Below are positions 1-9,327 of a stretch of 64,000 nucleotides of DNA, one piece after another. The position numbers and the translations under genes were made by a program. Origin of the DNA: Gammaproteobacteria bacterium (GTDB taxonomy: Bacteria > Pseudomonadota > Gammaproteobacteria > Enterobacterales > Permianibacteraceae). Below the pieces are notes generated by a model, which saw only the letters and a list, made by a program, of their open reading frames with translations, did no database searches and was not told where the DNA came from. Position 1 is the first letter of the stretch; each line of letters begins with the position of its first letter. The stretch lies in contig JACPFT010000017.1 of assembly GCA_016182845.1 (NCBI GenBank), positions 1-64,000 on the forward strand, given 5' to 3'.

Positions 1-77
1 CGAACAACCATCATGGCTCGGACCCGTTACGGGTCCACCGAGAAGCCGGATATACGGTTGCAGTCGATACCCGAAGA

Positions 78-137
78 CAACGAGGCGACAGCTTGCAAGC
101 CGGGAGGAGTCCATATACGGGTTAGCGCAGCGTAACC
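78..137. repeat. Dispersed GGGTTA/TAACCC intergenic repeat, copy 1
   Basis: Positions 78-132 are identical, in inverted orientation, to 23733-23787 (55 bp), and the match continues with one mismatch to about 137. The element contains a core of the form GGGTTAGCGCAGCGTAACCC. A related but more diverged member lies at 11640-11729. The stretch 1-77 holds only a short hairpin (GGACCCG-TTA-CGGGTCC near 40-56) and no gene that I can support. Confidence 0.85.
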
Positions 138-170
138 CGACGTTATCGCTCAACAACCGACATCTGAAGG

Positions 171-192
171 AACCCGCCCCGGCGGGTTTTTT
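171..192 (+). terminator. Rho-independent terminator of an upstream gene outside the window
   Basis: A 7-bp GC-rich stem (AACCCGC with GCGGGTT) closes on a CCCG tetraloop and is followed by a run of six T at 187-192. No gene ends just upstream within the window, so it probably serves a plus-strand transcript starting left of position 1. Confidence 0.65.
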
Positions 193-227
193 CTTGGCCT
201 TTAGAGGCGCGCTCCGCTCCGATCTTG

Positions 228-280
228 CCCCTCCCCCATCTCGGGGGAGAGCGAAGCGAGGGGGCCGGTTGGGGAGAGGG
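228..280. repeat. C-rich/G-rich CTCTCCC...GGGAGAGG intergenic repeat, copy 1
   Basis: A run of CCCCTCCCCC followed by GGGGGAGAG and GGTTGGGGAGAGGG matches the element at 2523-2560. It lies between the terminator at 171-192 and the promoter of the S46 peptidase gene. Confidence 0.6.
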
Positions 281-322
281 TCTTACGGGCCCCCTGGCTA
301 AACCAGCGCCGCCCCCGCGCTT

Positions 323-331
323 TGTTATACT
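323..331 (+). promoter_or_regulatory. Extended -10 promoter element for the S46 peptidase
   Basis: TGTTATACT fits the extended -10 consensus TGnTATAAT (TATACT at 326-331). It lies 29 bp before the start codon at 361, so the leader would be about 20 nt. No convincing -35 box is visible, as is common with extended -10 promoters. Confidence 0.4.
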
Positions 332-360
332 CGGCGTTTTTTTGAGCACCGAGCCCCGCC

Positions 361-2499
361 ATGAAAAAAACCCTGCTCAGCCTCGTCGGCCTCCTGGCCG
401 GCCCCGCCCTGGCCAACGAAGGCCAGTGGCAGCCGCATCAGCTCAAGGATCTGTCCGCCGAGCTGCACAAGATCGGCCTGAGCCTGCCGGCCGACCTGGG
501 CGATTTGAGCAAACCGCCCATGAGCGCCATCGTCTCCACCGGCGGCTGCTCCGCCTCCTTCGTCTCGCCGAAAGGCCTCATCGTCACCAACCACCATTGC
601 GCCTACGCCGCCATCCAGCGCAACTCCACCGCCGAGAACAATCTGCTGGCCAGCGGCTTCCTGGCCCATGACTTGAGCGAGGAACTGCCGGCCGGCCCCA
701 ACGAGCGGGTCTATGTCACCGAGTCGGCCACGGAGGTCAGCGATAACGTCCTCGCCGGCCTGGGTGAGAACCTGCGCGGCGAGGCCCGCCACGAGACGAT
801 CCAGGCGCGCATCAAGTCGCTGATCGCCGAGTGCGAGAAGGACCCCGCCTACCGCTGCTCGGTGCCCGCCTTCCATCGCGGCGCCCAGTATTTCCTCGTC
901 AAGCAGCTCATGATCCGCGACGTCCGCCTGGTCTATGCCCCGGCGGAAATGATCGGCAATTACGGCGGCGAGGAAGACAATTTCGAGTGGCCGCGCCACA
1001 CCGGCGACTTCGCCTTCCTGCGCGCCTACGTGGGCAAGGACGGCCGTCCGGCCGACCCCTCGCCGGATAACTTGCCCTATGCGGCCAAGGACTTCCTGAG
1101 CATTTCCAGCGCCGGTCTCAAAGCCGGCGATCCCATCCTCCTGCTCGGCTACCCGGGCAAGACCAGCCGCTACAAGCTGCCCAGCGAAGTGCGCTTCGCC
1201 CAGGACTGGGATTACCCCAAGCGCATCGCCGAATACCGGCGCGATCTGGCCGCCATCGCGGCGGCCACGGCCGGCCAGGCGGAAAGCGCCGTGCGCTATG
1301 CCAGCGTGGTCAAGAGCATCAATAACCGCATGAAGAAGCTGGAAGGCCTCCTGGCCGGCTTCTCCCGCCAAGACATCTTGGGCCTCAAGACCGCCCAGCA
1401 CGACGAGCTGCGCGGCTTCCTGGCCAACCAGGCCGAAGCCTCCATGTACCGCAAGCTGCTCGCCGATCTGGAAAGCCTGGTCGCCGAGGATCAGGCCCTC
1501 GCCCAAGCCGAGCTGTACTACGAGCTGGCCAAGGCCAGCGAGCTCCTGAAGAGCGCCGTCACGCTCCACCGCCTGGCCAAGGAGGGCGAAAAGCCCGATG
1601 CCGAACGCGAGCCCGGCTACCAGGATCGCGACCGCCCCCTGCTCAAGGCGCGCCTGGCCCGGCTGGAGCAGAACCTGGTGCCCGCCGTCGATCAGGCCCG
1701 CTGGCTGTCCGCCCTGGAACGCTACGCCAGCCTGCCCGCCGAAGCGCGCAACCCCGGCTTCGACCAGGCCTTTGGCCTGGGCAAGCTCAATCTCGCCAAG
1801 GCCCTGGGCAAGCTCTACGCCCGGACCGAACTGGCCGAGACGCCCAAGCGCCTGGCCTGGCTGGACAAGCAGCCCGCCGATTTCCAGGCCTCGCCCGATC
1901 CCCTGATCCAGCTCGCCATCGCTCTCCACGACACCGAGCTCGCCCTGGAGCAGCGCCGCAAGGCCGTGGACGGCGAATTCGAACGCCTGGTGCCGCGCTA
2001 CATGAACGCGGTCATGGCCTGGAAACATGCCCAGAACCTGCCGGTCTATGCCGACGCCAACAGCACGCTGCGCATCACTTACGGAACCGTCGACGGCTAC
2101 GCCCCCCGCGACGGCCAACGCAACCTGCCCTTCACCACCGCCAAGGGCATCCTAGAAAAGCACACCGGCGCCGAACCCTTCGCCGCCCCCGCCCCCCTGC
2201 GCCAATCCATCGCCGCCCGCCGCTACGGCCGCTATGCCGATAAATCCCTCAACGATTTGCCGGTCAATTTCCTGTCCAGCGCCGACACCACCGGCGGCAA
2301 CTCCGGCTCCGCCATCCTCAATGCGAAAGGCGAGCTGGTCGGCCTCAATTTCGACTCCACCTACGAATCGGTCACCAAGGACTGGTACTACGACCCGAAA
2401 AACACCCGCGCCATCCATGTGGATGCACGCTACATGCTCTGGGTCATGGAACAGGTCGACAAGGCGGGGAATGTGCTCAAGGAGCTGAGCATTCGCTGA
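361..2499 (+). CDS. S46 family dipeptidyl-peptidase (DPP7/DPP11 type)
   Basis: The product of 712 residues is a secreted serine exopeptidase that should remove dipeptides from the N-termini of oligopeptides in the periplasm. It starts with a signal peptide (MKKTLLSLVGLLAGPALA). The chymotrypsin-fold triad of family S46 can be seen: TNHHC with the histidine at 78/79, the EEDNFEWPRHTGDF block with the likely Asp at 216, and TGGNSGS with Ser648. Length is normal for the family. At the position that sets P1 preference (Arg in DPP11, Gly in DPP7) this protein has Ser666 within NFDS, so substrate preference cannot be assigned. It is a single gene, preceded by an extended -10 promoter and convergent with the diguanylate cyclase downstream. 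Confidence 0.9.
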   Translation: MKKTLLSLVGLLAGPALANEGQWQPHQLKDLSAELHKIGLSLPADLGDLSKPPMSAIVSTGGCSASFVSPKGLIVTNHHCAYAAIQRNSTAENNLLASGFLAHDLSEELPAGPNERVYVTESATEVSDNVLAGLGENLRGEARHETIQARIKSLIAECEKDPAYRCSVPAFHRGAQYFLVKQLMIRDVRLVYAPAEMIGNYGGEEDNFEWPRHTGDFAFLRAYVGKDGRPADPSPDNLPYAAKDFLSISSAGLKAGDPILLLGYPGKTSRYKLPSEVRFAQDWDYPKRIAEYRRDLAAIAAATAGQAESAVRYASVVKSINNRMKKLEGLLAGFSRQDILGLKTAQHDELRGFLANQAEASMYRKLLADLESLVAEDQALAQAELYYELAKASELLKSAVTLHRLAKEGEKPDAEREPGYQDRDRPLLKARLARLEQNLVPAVDQARWLSALERYASLPAEARNPGFDQAFGLGKLNLAKALGKLYARTELAETPKRLAWLDKQPADFQASPDPLIQLAIALHDTELALEQRRKAVDGEFERLVPRYMNAVMAWKHAQNLPVYADANSTLRITYGTVDGYAPRDGQRNLPFTTAKGILEKHTGAEPFAAPAPLRQSIAARRYGRYADKSLNDLPVNFLSSADTTGGNSGSAILNAKGELVGLNFDSTYESVTKDWYYDPKNTRAIHVDARYMLWVMEQVDKAGNVLKELSIR

Positions 2500-2522
2500 G
2501 GCCAAGCTCGGCGAGCCTCTAT

Positions 2523-2560
2523 CCCCTCTCCCTTGACGGGAGAGGGGTTGGGGAGAGGGT
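2523..2560. repeat. CCCCTCTCCC hairpin repeat, copy 2
   Basis: A perfect 10-bp inverted repeat (CCCCTCTCCC 2523-2532, GGGAGAGGGG 2538-2547, loop TTGAC) is followed by TTGGGGAGAGGG. It is the same family as 228-280. It sits between the convergent S46 and diguanylate cyclase genes and may act as a factor-dependent terminator. The rest of the gap to 2666 shows nothing recognisable. Confidence 0.7.
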
Positions 2561-2666
2561 GAGCTGCGGTAATCCTGGAAAAAGGCCCCTAAGGCCGGAA
2601 TCCGGGTTCTTGAGAGTCATTGATCACATTGATCCACTCGATCCTCTACGCGCCTCTTCCCCGCCC

Positions 2667-4562
2667 CTAGCTCTCGAACTCCACCCGGTTGCGGCCATTG
2701 CCCTTGGCGCGGTACAGGGCATTGTCGGCGCGGCCGGTGATGGCGCGCAGGTCGGCGTCGTCGGGCTTGAGCTCGGCGACGCCGATACTGATGGTGGTGC
2801 GCAGATCCTCAGCGAGATCGCGCATGACCACCGAGGCGACGCCGGCGCGCAGGCGCTCGGCGACCTGGACGGCTTGCATCAAATTGGTGTTGGGCAGGAC
2901 CACGAGGAACTCCTCGCCGCCGGTACGGCCCAGGCGGTCGAATTGGCGCAGCACGGCCTGGCTGGCTTTGGCGACGCGCACCAGGACCTGGTCGCCGACG
3001 CCGTGGCCGTAGCTGTCGTTGGTGCGCTTGAAGTAGTCCACGTCGAAGACCAGGATGGACATCGGCCGCTTGTCCTCGCGGGACTTGCGAATGGCCTCGG
3101 CGCCGTCCATCTCGATGTGGCGGCGGTTGGCGATCTGGGTCAGCTCGTCGGTCATGGCCAGGACGTGGAGGCGCCGCGCGCGGCGGATCTGGCGGCCGGC
3201 CAGGCCCAGGAGGATGACGAGCAGTATGCTGGCCAGGGCGATCACGCCCCATTGCCAGCGCCGGGCCTCGTCCAGGGCGACGACCTCGCGCTCCTTGAGG
3301 GCCTTCTCCATCTGCAGCTGCTTGTTCTCGGTTTCCTTGCGCTCGGTGTCGAATTCGATGCGCAGGCGCGAGGACTCGTGTTCGCGCAGCAGGCGGTCCA
3401 GGGCCTCGTGGGTCTGCTGGAAGGCCAGGCCTTCCTCGTAGGCGGCCTGCCAGCGGCCCTGGGCCGCCAATACGTCGCGGCGGGCCTGTTGCAGCCAGGC
3501 GAGGTAGCGGGTCAGCTCGCTCTTGCGGAAATGGGGCTCGGCGGCAGCGAAGCGGGCCAGGGCTTCCTCGTGGCGGCCCAGGCCGGCCAGGGCCTGGCCC
3601 TCGAAGAGATCGACGAGGCCGATGCCGCCCGGGTTTTTCAGTTTCTCGGCATCGGCGCGCGCGGCGGCCAGCGACTTGAGGGCCTCGGCATGGCGTCCCA
3701 GGTGCAGCAGGGCGCTGCCCAGGCCCAGGTGGCTGGGCGCCTCGGTTTCCGACAAACCGCCCTTGCGCCGGTATTCCGCCGCCAGCCGGTAGGTGGCCAG
3801 GGCTTCCTCGTAGCGCCCAAGGTCCTCCAGGGCGTCGGCGGATAGGGACAGGATGCTGCCCACCGCCAGGTAGTCCTTCTCGGTCTCGTGGATCTGGCGC
3901 AGCTGGTTGTAGTACTCCAGGGCCTTTTCCACGTCCCCCAGGCGCCGGTAGGTGTTGGCGATATTGGCCAGATTGTCCCGGCTCCAGTAATGCAGCTGGA
4001 GCATCTCGTAGATGCGCTGGGCGGTCTGCAGATCGCGCAGGCCCTCGGCCAGACGCCCGGTCTGGGACTCGCTCATGCCGCGCAGGGAATAGGCATCGGC
4101 CAGGAGCCGGGTTTGCTGGTATTGCTCGGCGAGCTTGAGGGCGGTGCTGTAATCGTCCTCGCCCTGCTTCTTGTCGCCCGCGGCCTCGTGGTAATAGCCC
4201 CGGCAGAGCAGGAAATCGACCTCGGCCGCCTTGTCGCCGGCCCGGCGCGCCTCGGCCAGCTGTTCATTGGCATAGAGCACGGCGGACTCGCTGCCATCGT
4301 CCTGGCCGTTCCAGCACCACAGCCGCCGCCAGCGCCGCCAGGATGCCTGATCGCCCTTGGGGATCTGCTGCTCGATGGCCTTGAGCTCGGCCAAGAGGTC
4401 CTCCTGGGTCCGGCTCAGGGTGTCGTCCTCGAAATGCTTGAAGCGCGCCTCCAGCTCGGCATCGGCCGCCAGGGCCGGGACGCAGCACAGGATCGGCAAC
4501 GCCGCCAGGAGGATGCGCAGGCAGAAAACGTCGAGAAACCTGGAATTCTGGAATAGGATCAT
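2667..4562 (-). CDS. TPR-containing membrane diguanylate cyclase (paralogue A)
   Basis: The product (631 residues) should make c-di-GMP from two GTP at the inner membrane. It has a signal peptide/anchor (about 1-33, ending VPALAADA), a periplasmic array of TPR-like helical repeats (about 110-400), a charged coiled coil (about 400-435), one membrane helix (WGVIALASILLVILLGLAG, about 440-458) and a cytoplasmic GGDEF domain. The active-site loop is GGEEF at 548-552, preceded five residues earlier by the RxxD inhibitory site (RQFD), so feedback inhibition is expected. It is the downstream member of a tandem pair with 4664-6565. The GGDEF halves are almost identical while the TPR sensors have diverged, suggesting different ligands feeding the same output. 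The ATG has an AAGAAG ribosome site. Confidence 0.88.
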   Translation of the reverse strand: MILFQNSRFLDVFCLRILLAALPILCCVPALAADAELEARFKHFEDDTLSRTQEDLLAELKAIEQQIPKGDQASWRRWRRLWCWNGQDDGSESAVLYANEQLAEARRAGDKAAEVDFLLCRGYYHEAAGDKKQGEDDYSTALKLAEQYQQTRLLADAYSLRGMSESQTGRLAEGLRDLQTAQRIYEMLQLHYWSRDNLANIANTYRRLGDVEKALEYYNQLRQIHETEKDYLAVGSILSLSADALEDLGRYEEALATYRLAAEYRRKGGLSETEAPSHLGLGSALLHLGRHAEALKSLAAARADAEKLKNPGGIGLVDLFEGQALAGLGRHEEALARFAAAEPHFRKSELTRYLAWLQQARRDVLAAQGRWQAAYEEGLAFQQTHEALDRLLREHESSRLRIEFDTERKETENKQLQMEKALKEREVVALDEARRWQWGVIALASILLVILLGLAGRQIRRARRLHVLAMTDELTQIANRRHIEMDGAEAIRKSREDKRPMSILVFDVDYFKRTNDSYGHGVGDQVLVRVAKASQAVLRQFDRLGRTGGEEFLVVLPNTNLMQAVQVAERLRAGVASVVMRDLAEDLRTTISIGVAELKPDDADLRAITGRADNALYRAKGNGRNRVEFES

Positions 4563-4663
4563 GCGTCGTTCTTCTTAAAGCAGCGCAGCCAACAACGCGC
4601 CGTCCGTCCTGCAAGCATGGAACAAAGCGCCAGGTCGGGCAAGCCGGGGCGCGATCGCCCGGC

Positions 4664-6565
4664 TCAGCTCTCGAACTCCACCCGGTTGCGGCCATTGCCC
4701 TTGGCGCGGTACAGGGCATTGTCGGCGCGCATGGTGAAGGCGCGCAGGTCGGCATCGGCCGGTTTCAGCTCGGCGACGCCGATACTGATGGTGGAATGCA
4801 GGCCCTCGGCCAGATCGCGCATGCTCGTCGCCGCCACGCCGGCGCGCAGGCGCTCGGCGACTTGGACGGCCTGCATCAGGCTGGTGTTGGGCAGGACCAC
4901 GAGGAATTCCTCGCCGCCGGTGCGGCCCAGGCGATCGTTCTGGCGCAGTGCCGCCTGGCTCGCCTTGGCGACGCGCACCAGGACCTGGTCGCCGACGCCG
5001 TGGCCGTGGCTGTCGTTGGTACGCTTGAAGTAGTCCACGTCGAAGACCAGGATGGACATCGGCCGCTTGTCCTCGCGGGACTTGCGAATGGCCTCCGCGC
5101 CCACCAACTCGATATGGCGGCGGTTGGCAATCTGGGTCAGCTCGTCGGTCATGGCCAGGGCATGCAGGCGCCGCGCCTTTCGGATCTGACGTACGGCCAG
5201 GGCGACGAGGATCACGAGCAGGATCGTAGCCAGGGCGATCACGCCCCATTGCCAGCGCCGGGCCTGGTCCAGGGCGGACAGCTCGCGCTCCTTGAGATCC
5301 CGCTCCAGCTGGAGCTGGCGGTTCTCCGTCTCCTTGCGCTCGGTGTCGAATTCGACGCGCAGCCGCGAGGACTCGCGCTCGCGCAGCAGGCTGTCGAGCT
5401 TCTCGTGGGTGGCGTAGTAACTCAGGCCTTCCTCGTAGGCGGCCTGCCAGCGGCCCATGGCCGCCAGGGTGTCGCGGCGGGACTTGTGCAGCCAGCCGAG
5501 GAAGCGGGACTGCTCGCTGTCGCGGAACTGCGGTTCGGCCAGGGCAAAGTGGCCCAGTGCCTGCTCGTGCTGGCCCATGCGCGACAAGGCCTGGCCCCGG
5601 TACAGCTCGACCATGGCGAGGCCCAGGCTGTCCTCGTTCTTCTGGGCATTGGCCCGCGCCAGTTCCAGTTCCTCCAGGGCCTCCTCTGGCCGTCCCAGGA
5701 GCACTAGCACCGAGGCGATGCTCAGGTGGTCGGTGGCATCTTCCGGCGTCAACCCGGCTTGCCGGGCCAGCTCCGCCGCCTGGCGGTAGGTGGCCAGGGC
5801 TTCCTCGTAGCGGGCCATGTCGAAGAGCACATGGCCGCTGAGATTGATGATGCCGGACTCGCCCAGGGCATCCTTGTCGTCCTGGAAGGAGCGCCGCAAC
5901 TGCTTGTAATACTCCAGGGACTTGTCTAGATCTCCCAGGCGCCGGTAGGCATTGGCGATCTCCGAGAGATTCTGGCGGCTCCAGCTCTTCAGCCCCAGGC
6001 TCTCGTAGTGGCGCTGGGCGGCCTGCAGATCCAGCAGGGCCTGGGCCAGTTCACCGCGCATGGAGGCCAGGGAGCCGCGCAGGGAATGGGCATCGGCCGC
6101 CAGGCGCCGATCACCGATCTGCTCGGCCATCCGCGCGGCGGCGCCGTAATCGGCCAGGGCCTTGTCGGTCTGGTTGAGGGTGTTTCGGACATAGCCGCGA
6201 CAGAGGATGAAATCCGCCTCGGCGCTGACATCGCCGGCCTGCTTGGCCTCGGCGGCCTGGGCCTCGGCATAGGCGATATTGGCGGCGGCCTGAGCCGGGA
6301 AGCCGTTCCAGCACCAGACTCGGCGGAAACGGCGCCCCAGGGCGGCATCCTCGGCGGGCAGCAGCGGCTCAAGGGCCTTGAGCTCGGCGATCACGGCCTC
6401 CGGCGTCGTGCCCTCGCCGTCCTCGATGACGCGCAGGCGCTCCTCCAACGCGGCCAGATCCGCCGCCCATGCCGGGCCGGCGCACAAGAGGATGCCCAAG
6501 CAAACCGCGCGCAGGACGCGCCGGCCGGATCTCGGGCGGGGGTATGGGATTACAGGGCTGCTCAT
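4664..6565 (-). CDS. TPR-containing membrane diguanylate cyclase (paralogue B)
   Basis: This 633-residue tandem paralogue of the previous gene has the same order: signal peptide, TPR-like repeats, coiled coil with the shared segment FDTERKETEN, one membrane helix and a GGDEF domain. The active loop is GGEEF at 550-554, with an RQND inhibitory site. The gap to the downstream paralogue is 101 bp with no clear terminator, so co-transcription is possible. Over the last roughly 200 residues the two proteins differ at few positions and the DNA is also very similar, including a matching start of the 3' end. The sensor halves share the fold but many residues differ. The upstream gap is AT-rich and divergent from the oxidoreductase gene. 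The likely input is a periplasmic peptide or protein bound by the TPRs, which is inference. Confidence 0.88.
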   Translation of the reverse strand: MSSPVIPYPRPRSGRRVLRAVCLGILLCAGPAWAADLAALEERLRVIEDGEGTTPEAVIAELKALEPLLPAEDAALGRRFRRVWCWNGFPAQAAANIAYAEAQAAEAKQAGDVSAEADFILCRGYVRNTLNQTDKALADYGAAARMAEQIGDRRLAADAHSLRGSLASMRGELAQALLDLQAAQRHYESLGLKSWSRQNLSEIANAYRRLGDLDKSLEYYKQLRRSFQDDKDALGESGIINLSGHVLFDMARYEEALATYRQAAELARQAGLTPEDATDHLSIASVLVLLGRPEEALEELELARANAQKNEDSLGLAMVELYRGQALSRMGQHEQALGHFALAEPQFRDSEQSRFLGWLHKSRRDTLAAMGRWQAAYEEGLSYYATHEKLDSLLRERESSRLRVEFDTERKETENRQLQLERDLKERELSALDQARRWQWGVIALATILLVILVALAVRQIRKARRLHALAMTDELTQIANRRHIELVGAEAIRKSREDKRPMSILVFDVDYFKRTNDSHGHGVGDQVLVRVAKASQAALRQNDRLGRTGGEEFLVVLPNTSLMQAVQVAERLRAGVAATSMRDLAEGLHSTISIGVAELKPADADLRAFTMRADNALYRAKGNGRNRVEFES

Positions 6566-6726
6566 GCTTATATTCTTTGTGTTGAGCGTTAGCGCCAGTA
6601 AAGGCTCTCTTCTTTATAAGCTCATTTTCTCACCAATCCCGGATTTGCGCCATCGCATCGGGCTTGCCTGTGCCGGGGCGAAGGCCGACAATCGGCCCGC
6701 CACCGGGAGTCCGCAGGGTCAGCACG

Positions 6727-7995
6727 ATGCCAACGCCGAGTTATTACCGCGCCAGCGCCCCCGCCGACGCGCCCCGCCCCGCCGTCTCCGGCGCCCTGGA
6801 CGCCGAGGTCTGCGTCATCGGCGCCGGCTTTGCCGGCCTGGCCACCGCCCTGGGGCTCTTGGAGCGGGGCGTGGAATCCGTCGTGATCCTGGAGGCGGAG
6901 CAGGTCGGCCACGGCGCCTCGGGCCGCAACGGCGGCTTCGTGTTCGGCGGTTATTCCCTGGGCTGCGCCGCCCTGCTCGAGCAGCTGGGCCGGGAACGCG
7001 CCCGCCATCTCTACGGCCTGACGCTGGGCGCCGTGGACAAAATCCGTTCGCGCATCCGCGATTACGGGATCGCCTGCGACGCCGTCGATGCCGGTGTCAT
7101 CCTCGCCAATTGGTTCGACGACGATAAGGCCCTGCACGAGACCCGCGAATTCATGCTCCGGGAATTCGACGCGGACTGGCGCTTCCTGCCCCGCGAGGAA
7201 CTGCGCGAACAGCTCAAGACGGAGCGCTATTTCGGCGGCCTGCTGGAGGGCAATGCCTTCCATTTCCACCCCTTGAAATATGCCCAGGGCCTGGCCCGGG
7301 TCATCGAGACCAAGGGCGGGCGCATCTTCGAGCAGACCCGGGTGACCGGCCTGGATGCGGACGGCCCGGTGAAGCGCGTGCACTGCGCCGCCGGCACCGT
7401 CACCGCCAAGGAAGTCGTGGTCTGCTGCGGCGGCTATATCGAACGCCTCTACCCGGCCCTGTCCCGCGCCGTCCTGCCCATCGCCACCTATGTCATGGCC
7501 ACCGAGCCCCTGGGCGAGCGCCTGGACCAGGCCATGAGCACCCGCGCCGCGGTCTACGACACCCGCTTCGCCTTCGACTACTACCGGCCCCTGGCGGACA
7601 CGCGCCTGCTCTGGGGCGGGCGCATCGACGTCTTCAAGCGCCAGCCCGACGAGATCGCCAAACTGCTCTACGGCGACCTGCTCAAGGTCTATCCCCAGCT
7701 TCGGGGCGTGAAAGTGGACTATGCCTGGGACGGGCTGATGAGCTATGCGCGCCACCAGATGCCCCAGCTGGGCCGGCTGCCGAACGGCGTCTGGCACGCG
7801 CAAGGCTTCGGCGGTCACGGCGTCGGCCCAACGACCCTGGCCGGGGAAGTCGTGGCGGCGGCCATCGCCCAGGGCGAGTCCCTGCCGGCCGGCTTCGAGC
7901 GCTACGGCCTGCCGACCACCTTCGGCCCCCTGGGCCTGGTCGGCGCCCAGCTCACCTACTGGTATTACGAGATGAAGGATTGGTGGCGGCAATGA
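6727..7995 (+). CDS. FAD-dependent oxidoreductase (DAO family)
   Basis: The 422-residue flavoprotein oxidoreductase has the D-amino-acid oxidase/glycine oxidase/PuuB fold. The dinucleotide-binding motif is VIGAGFAGLA about 30 residues in, followed by the ASGRNGG motif typical of gamma-glutamylputrescine oxidase-like and related amine oxidases. C-terminal FGGHGVGPT closes the FAD site. The substrate is probably an amine or amino acid but cannot be specified. The ATG at 6727 was chosen because the family begins a few residues before the Rossmann strand; the frame is open further upstream. It overlaps the next gene by 4 bp (ATGA), so the two are translationally coupled, although no functional link to dGTPase is known. 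Confidence 0.82.
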   Translation: MPTPSYYRASAPADAPRPAVSGALDAEVCVIGAGFAGLATALGLLERGVESVVILEAEQVGHGASGRNGGFVFGGYSLGCAALLEQLGRERARHLYGLTLGAVDKIRSRIRDYGIACDAVDAGVILANWFDDDKALHETREFMLREFDADWRFLPREELREQLKTERYFGGLLEGNAFHFHPLKYAQGLARVIETKGGRIFEQTRVTGLDADGPVKRVHCAAGTVTAKEVVVCCGGYIERLYPALSRAVLPIATYVMATEPLGERLDQAMSTRAAVYDTRFAFDYYRPLADTRLLWGGRIDVFKRQPDEIAKLLYGDLLKVYPQLRGVKVDYAWDGLMSYARHQMPQLGRLPNGVWHAQGFGGHGVGPTTLAGEVVAAAIAQGESLPAGFERYGLPTTFGPLGLVGAQLTYWYYEMKDWWRQ

Positions 7996-9308
7996 GCGCG
8001 ATGTCCTGGGAAAAACTCCTGAGCCCCAAGCGTCATGGCCATGCCGACGAGGAGCCGACCCCGGGACGCAGCCAGTACCACAAGGATCACGATCGCATCG
8101 TGTTCTGCCCCAGCTTCCGGCGCCTGGGTCGCAAGACGCAAGTGCACCCCCTGGCTCTCAACGATCACATCCACACCCGCCTGACCCATTCCATCGAGGT
8201 GGGCAGCGTCGGCCGCTCCCTGGCCCTGCGCGTCGGCGAGCGCCTGGTCCCCGAGCTGCCGGCCTGGAGCACGCCCCATGATCTCGGCGTCATCGTCCAA
8301 TCCGCCTGCCTCGCCCATGACATCGGCAATCCGCCCTTCGGCCACACCGGCGAGGATGCCATCCGCGACTGGTTCAAGCGCCCGGAGCATGCCTACCTGA
8401 GCGCAGAGCTCAGCAGCGAGGAACGCGCCGATCTGCAGACCTTCGAGGGCAATGCCCAGGGTTTCCGGCTGATCACCACGCTCGAAAACCATCTCTTCGA
8501 CGGCGGCCTGCGTCTGACCTATGCGACCCTGGGCACGACCCTGAAATACCCCTGGCTGGCGCTCAAGGGGCGCGATACGGCCAAGTTCAGCTGTTATTTC
8601 TCCGAAAGGGAAAGGCTGGACGAGTTGGGCGAGGCCCTGGGGCTATTGCCGCAAGGCCCGCACCACTGGAGCCGCCACCCGCTCTCGTATCTGATGGAGG
8701 CGGCCGACGACATCTGCTACGCCCTCCTGGATCTGGAGGACGCGGTGGAGCTGGGCATCCTGCGTTTCGAGGACATCCTCCCGGTCCTGCGCACCATCGC
8801 GGGGCGGGAGGATTTCGACGATCCCCATCTGCACGGCAATCTCTCGGCGCGGCGCAAGCTGTCCTTCCTGCGCGGCATGGCCATCGAGAGCATGCTCGCC
8901 GACGTGGTGGAGGCGTTCTTCCGCCATTATGACGAGATCCTGCGCGGCGAGCTGGCCGGGGATTTGTTCAGCCACACGCGCGGCCATGTGCGCCAGGGCA
9001 TCGCCCAGGCCAAGCAGCTGGCCCGGGAGCGGGTGTTCAACTCCCTGCGCAAGACCGAGGTGGAAGTGGGCTCCTACACCGTGCTGGGCGTGCTCCTCGA
9101 AGCCTTCTGCAAGGCCGCCCACGAGCAGCATGCCCAGGCCGAACCCTCCCTGCGCAGCCGGCGCATCCTCGATCTCATGGCCGCCCATGCGCCGGAGCCG
9201 GGCATGCCGCTCTACCAGGCGTACTTGCGCGTCCTGGACTTCATCAGCGGCATGACCGATTCCTATGCCACCTACCTGGCCCACCAGGTGGGCGGGCTGG
9301 TGCGCTAG
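7992..9308 (+). CDS. dgt: Deoxyguanosinetriphosphate triphosphohydrolase (dGTPase)
   Basis: This 438-residue HD-domain enzyme hydrolyses dNTPs, classically dGTP to deoxyguanosine and tripolyphosphate, in the cytoplasm. The metal-binding HD residues are seen in RLTHSIEVG and CLAHDIGNPPFGHTGE, and the N-terminal RSQYHKDHDRIVF-type segment is characteristic. Length fits the type-2 dGTPase group. The start at 7992 (MSAMSWEKLL) overlaps the previous stop as ATGA; an upstream TTG in the same frame looks less likely. Its role is dNTP pool balance. Confidence 0.9.
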   Translation: MSAMSWEKLLSPKRHGHADEEPTPGRSQYHKDHDRIVFCPSFRRLGRKTQVHPLALNDHIHTRLTHSIEVGSVGRSLALRVGERLVPELPAWSTPHDLGVIVQSACLAHDIGNPPFGHTGEDAIRDWFKRPEHAYLSAELSSEERADLQTFEGNAQGFRLITTLENHLFDGGLRLTYATLGTTLKYPWLALKGRDTAKFSCYFSERERLDELGEALGLLPQGPHHWSRHPLSYLMEAADDICYALLDLEDAVELGILRFEDILPVLRTIAGREDFDDPHLHGNLSARRKLSFLRGMAIESMLADVVEAFFRHYDEILRGELAGDLFSHTRGHVRQGIAQAKQLARERVFNSLRKTEVEVGSYTVLGVLLEAFCKAAHEQHAQAEPSLRSRRILDLMAAHAPEPGMPLYQAYLRVLDFISGMTDSYATYLAHQVGGLVR

Positions 9309-9327
9309 TCCAAAAGCTGCCATCGGA

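Noticed and set aside
325..2118. Long open frames antisense to the S46 peptidase and to many other genes (for example 20336-23077 and 43793-45691)
   Set aside because: They are shadows caused by high GC at the third codon position; composition is Gly/Ala/Gln-rich without domains and the sense frames carry clear families.
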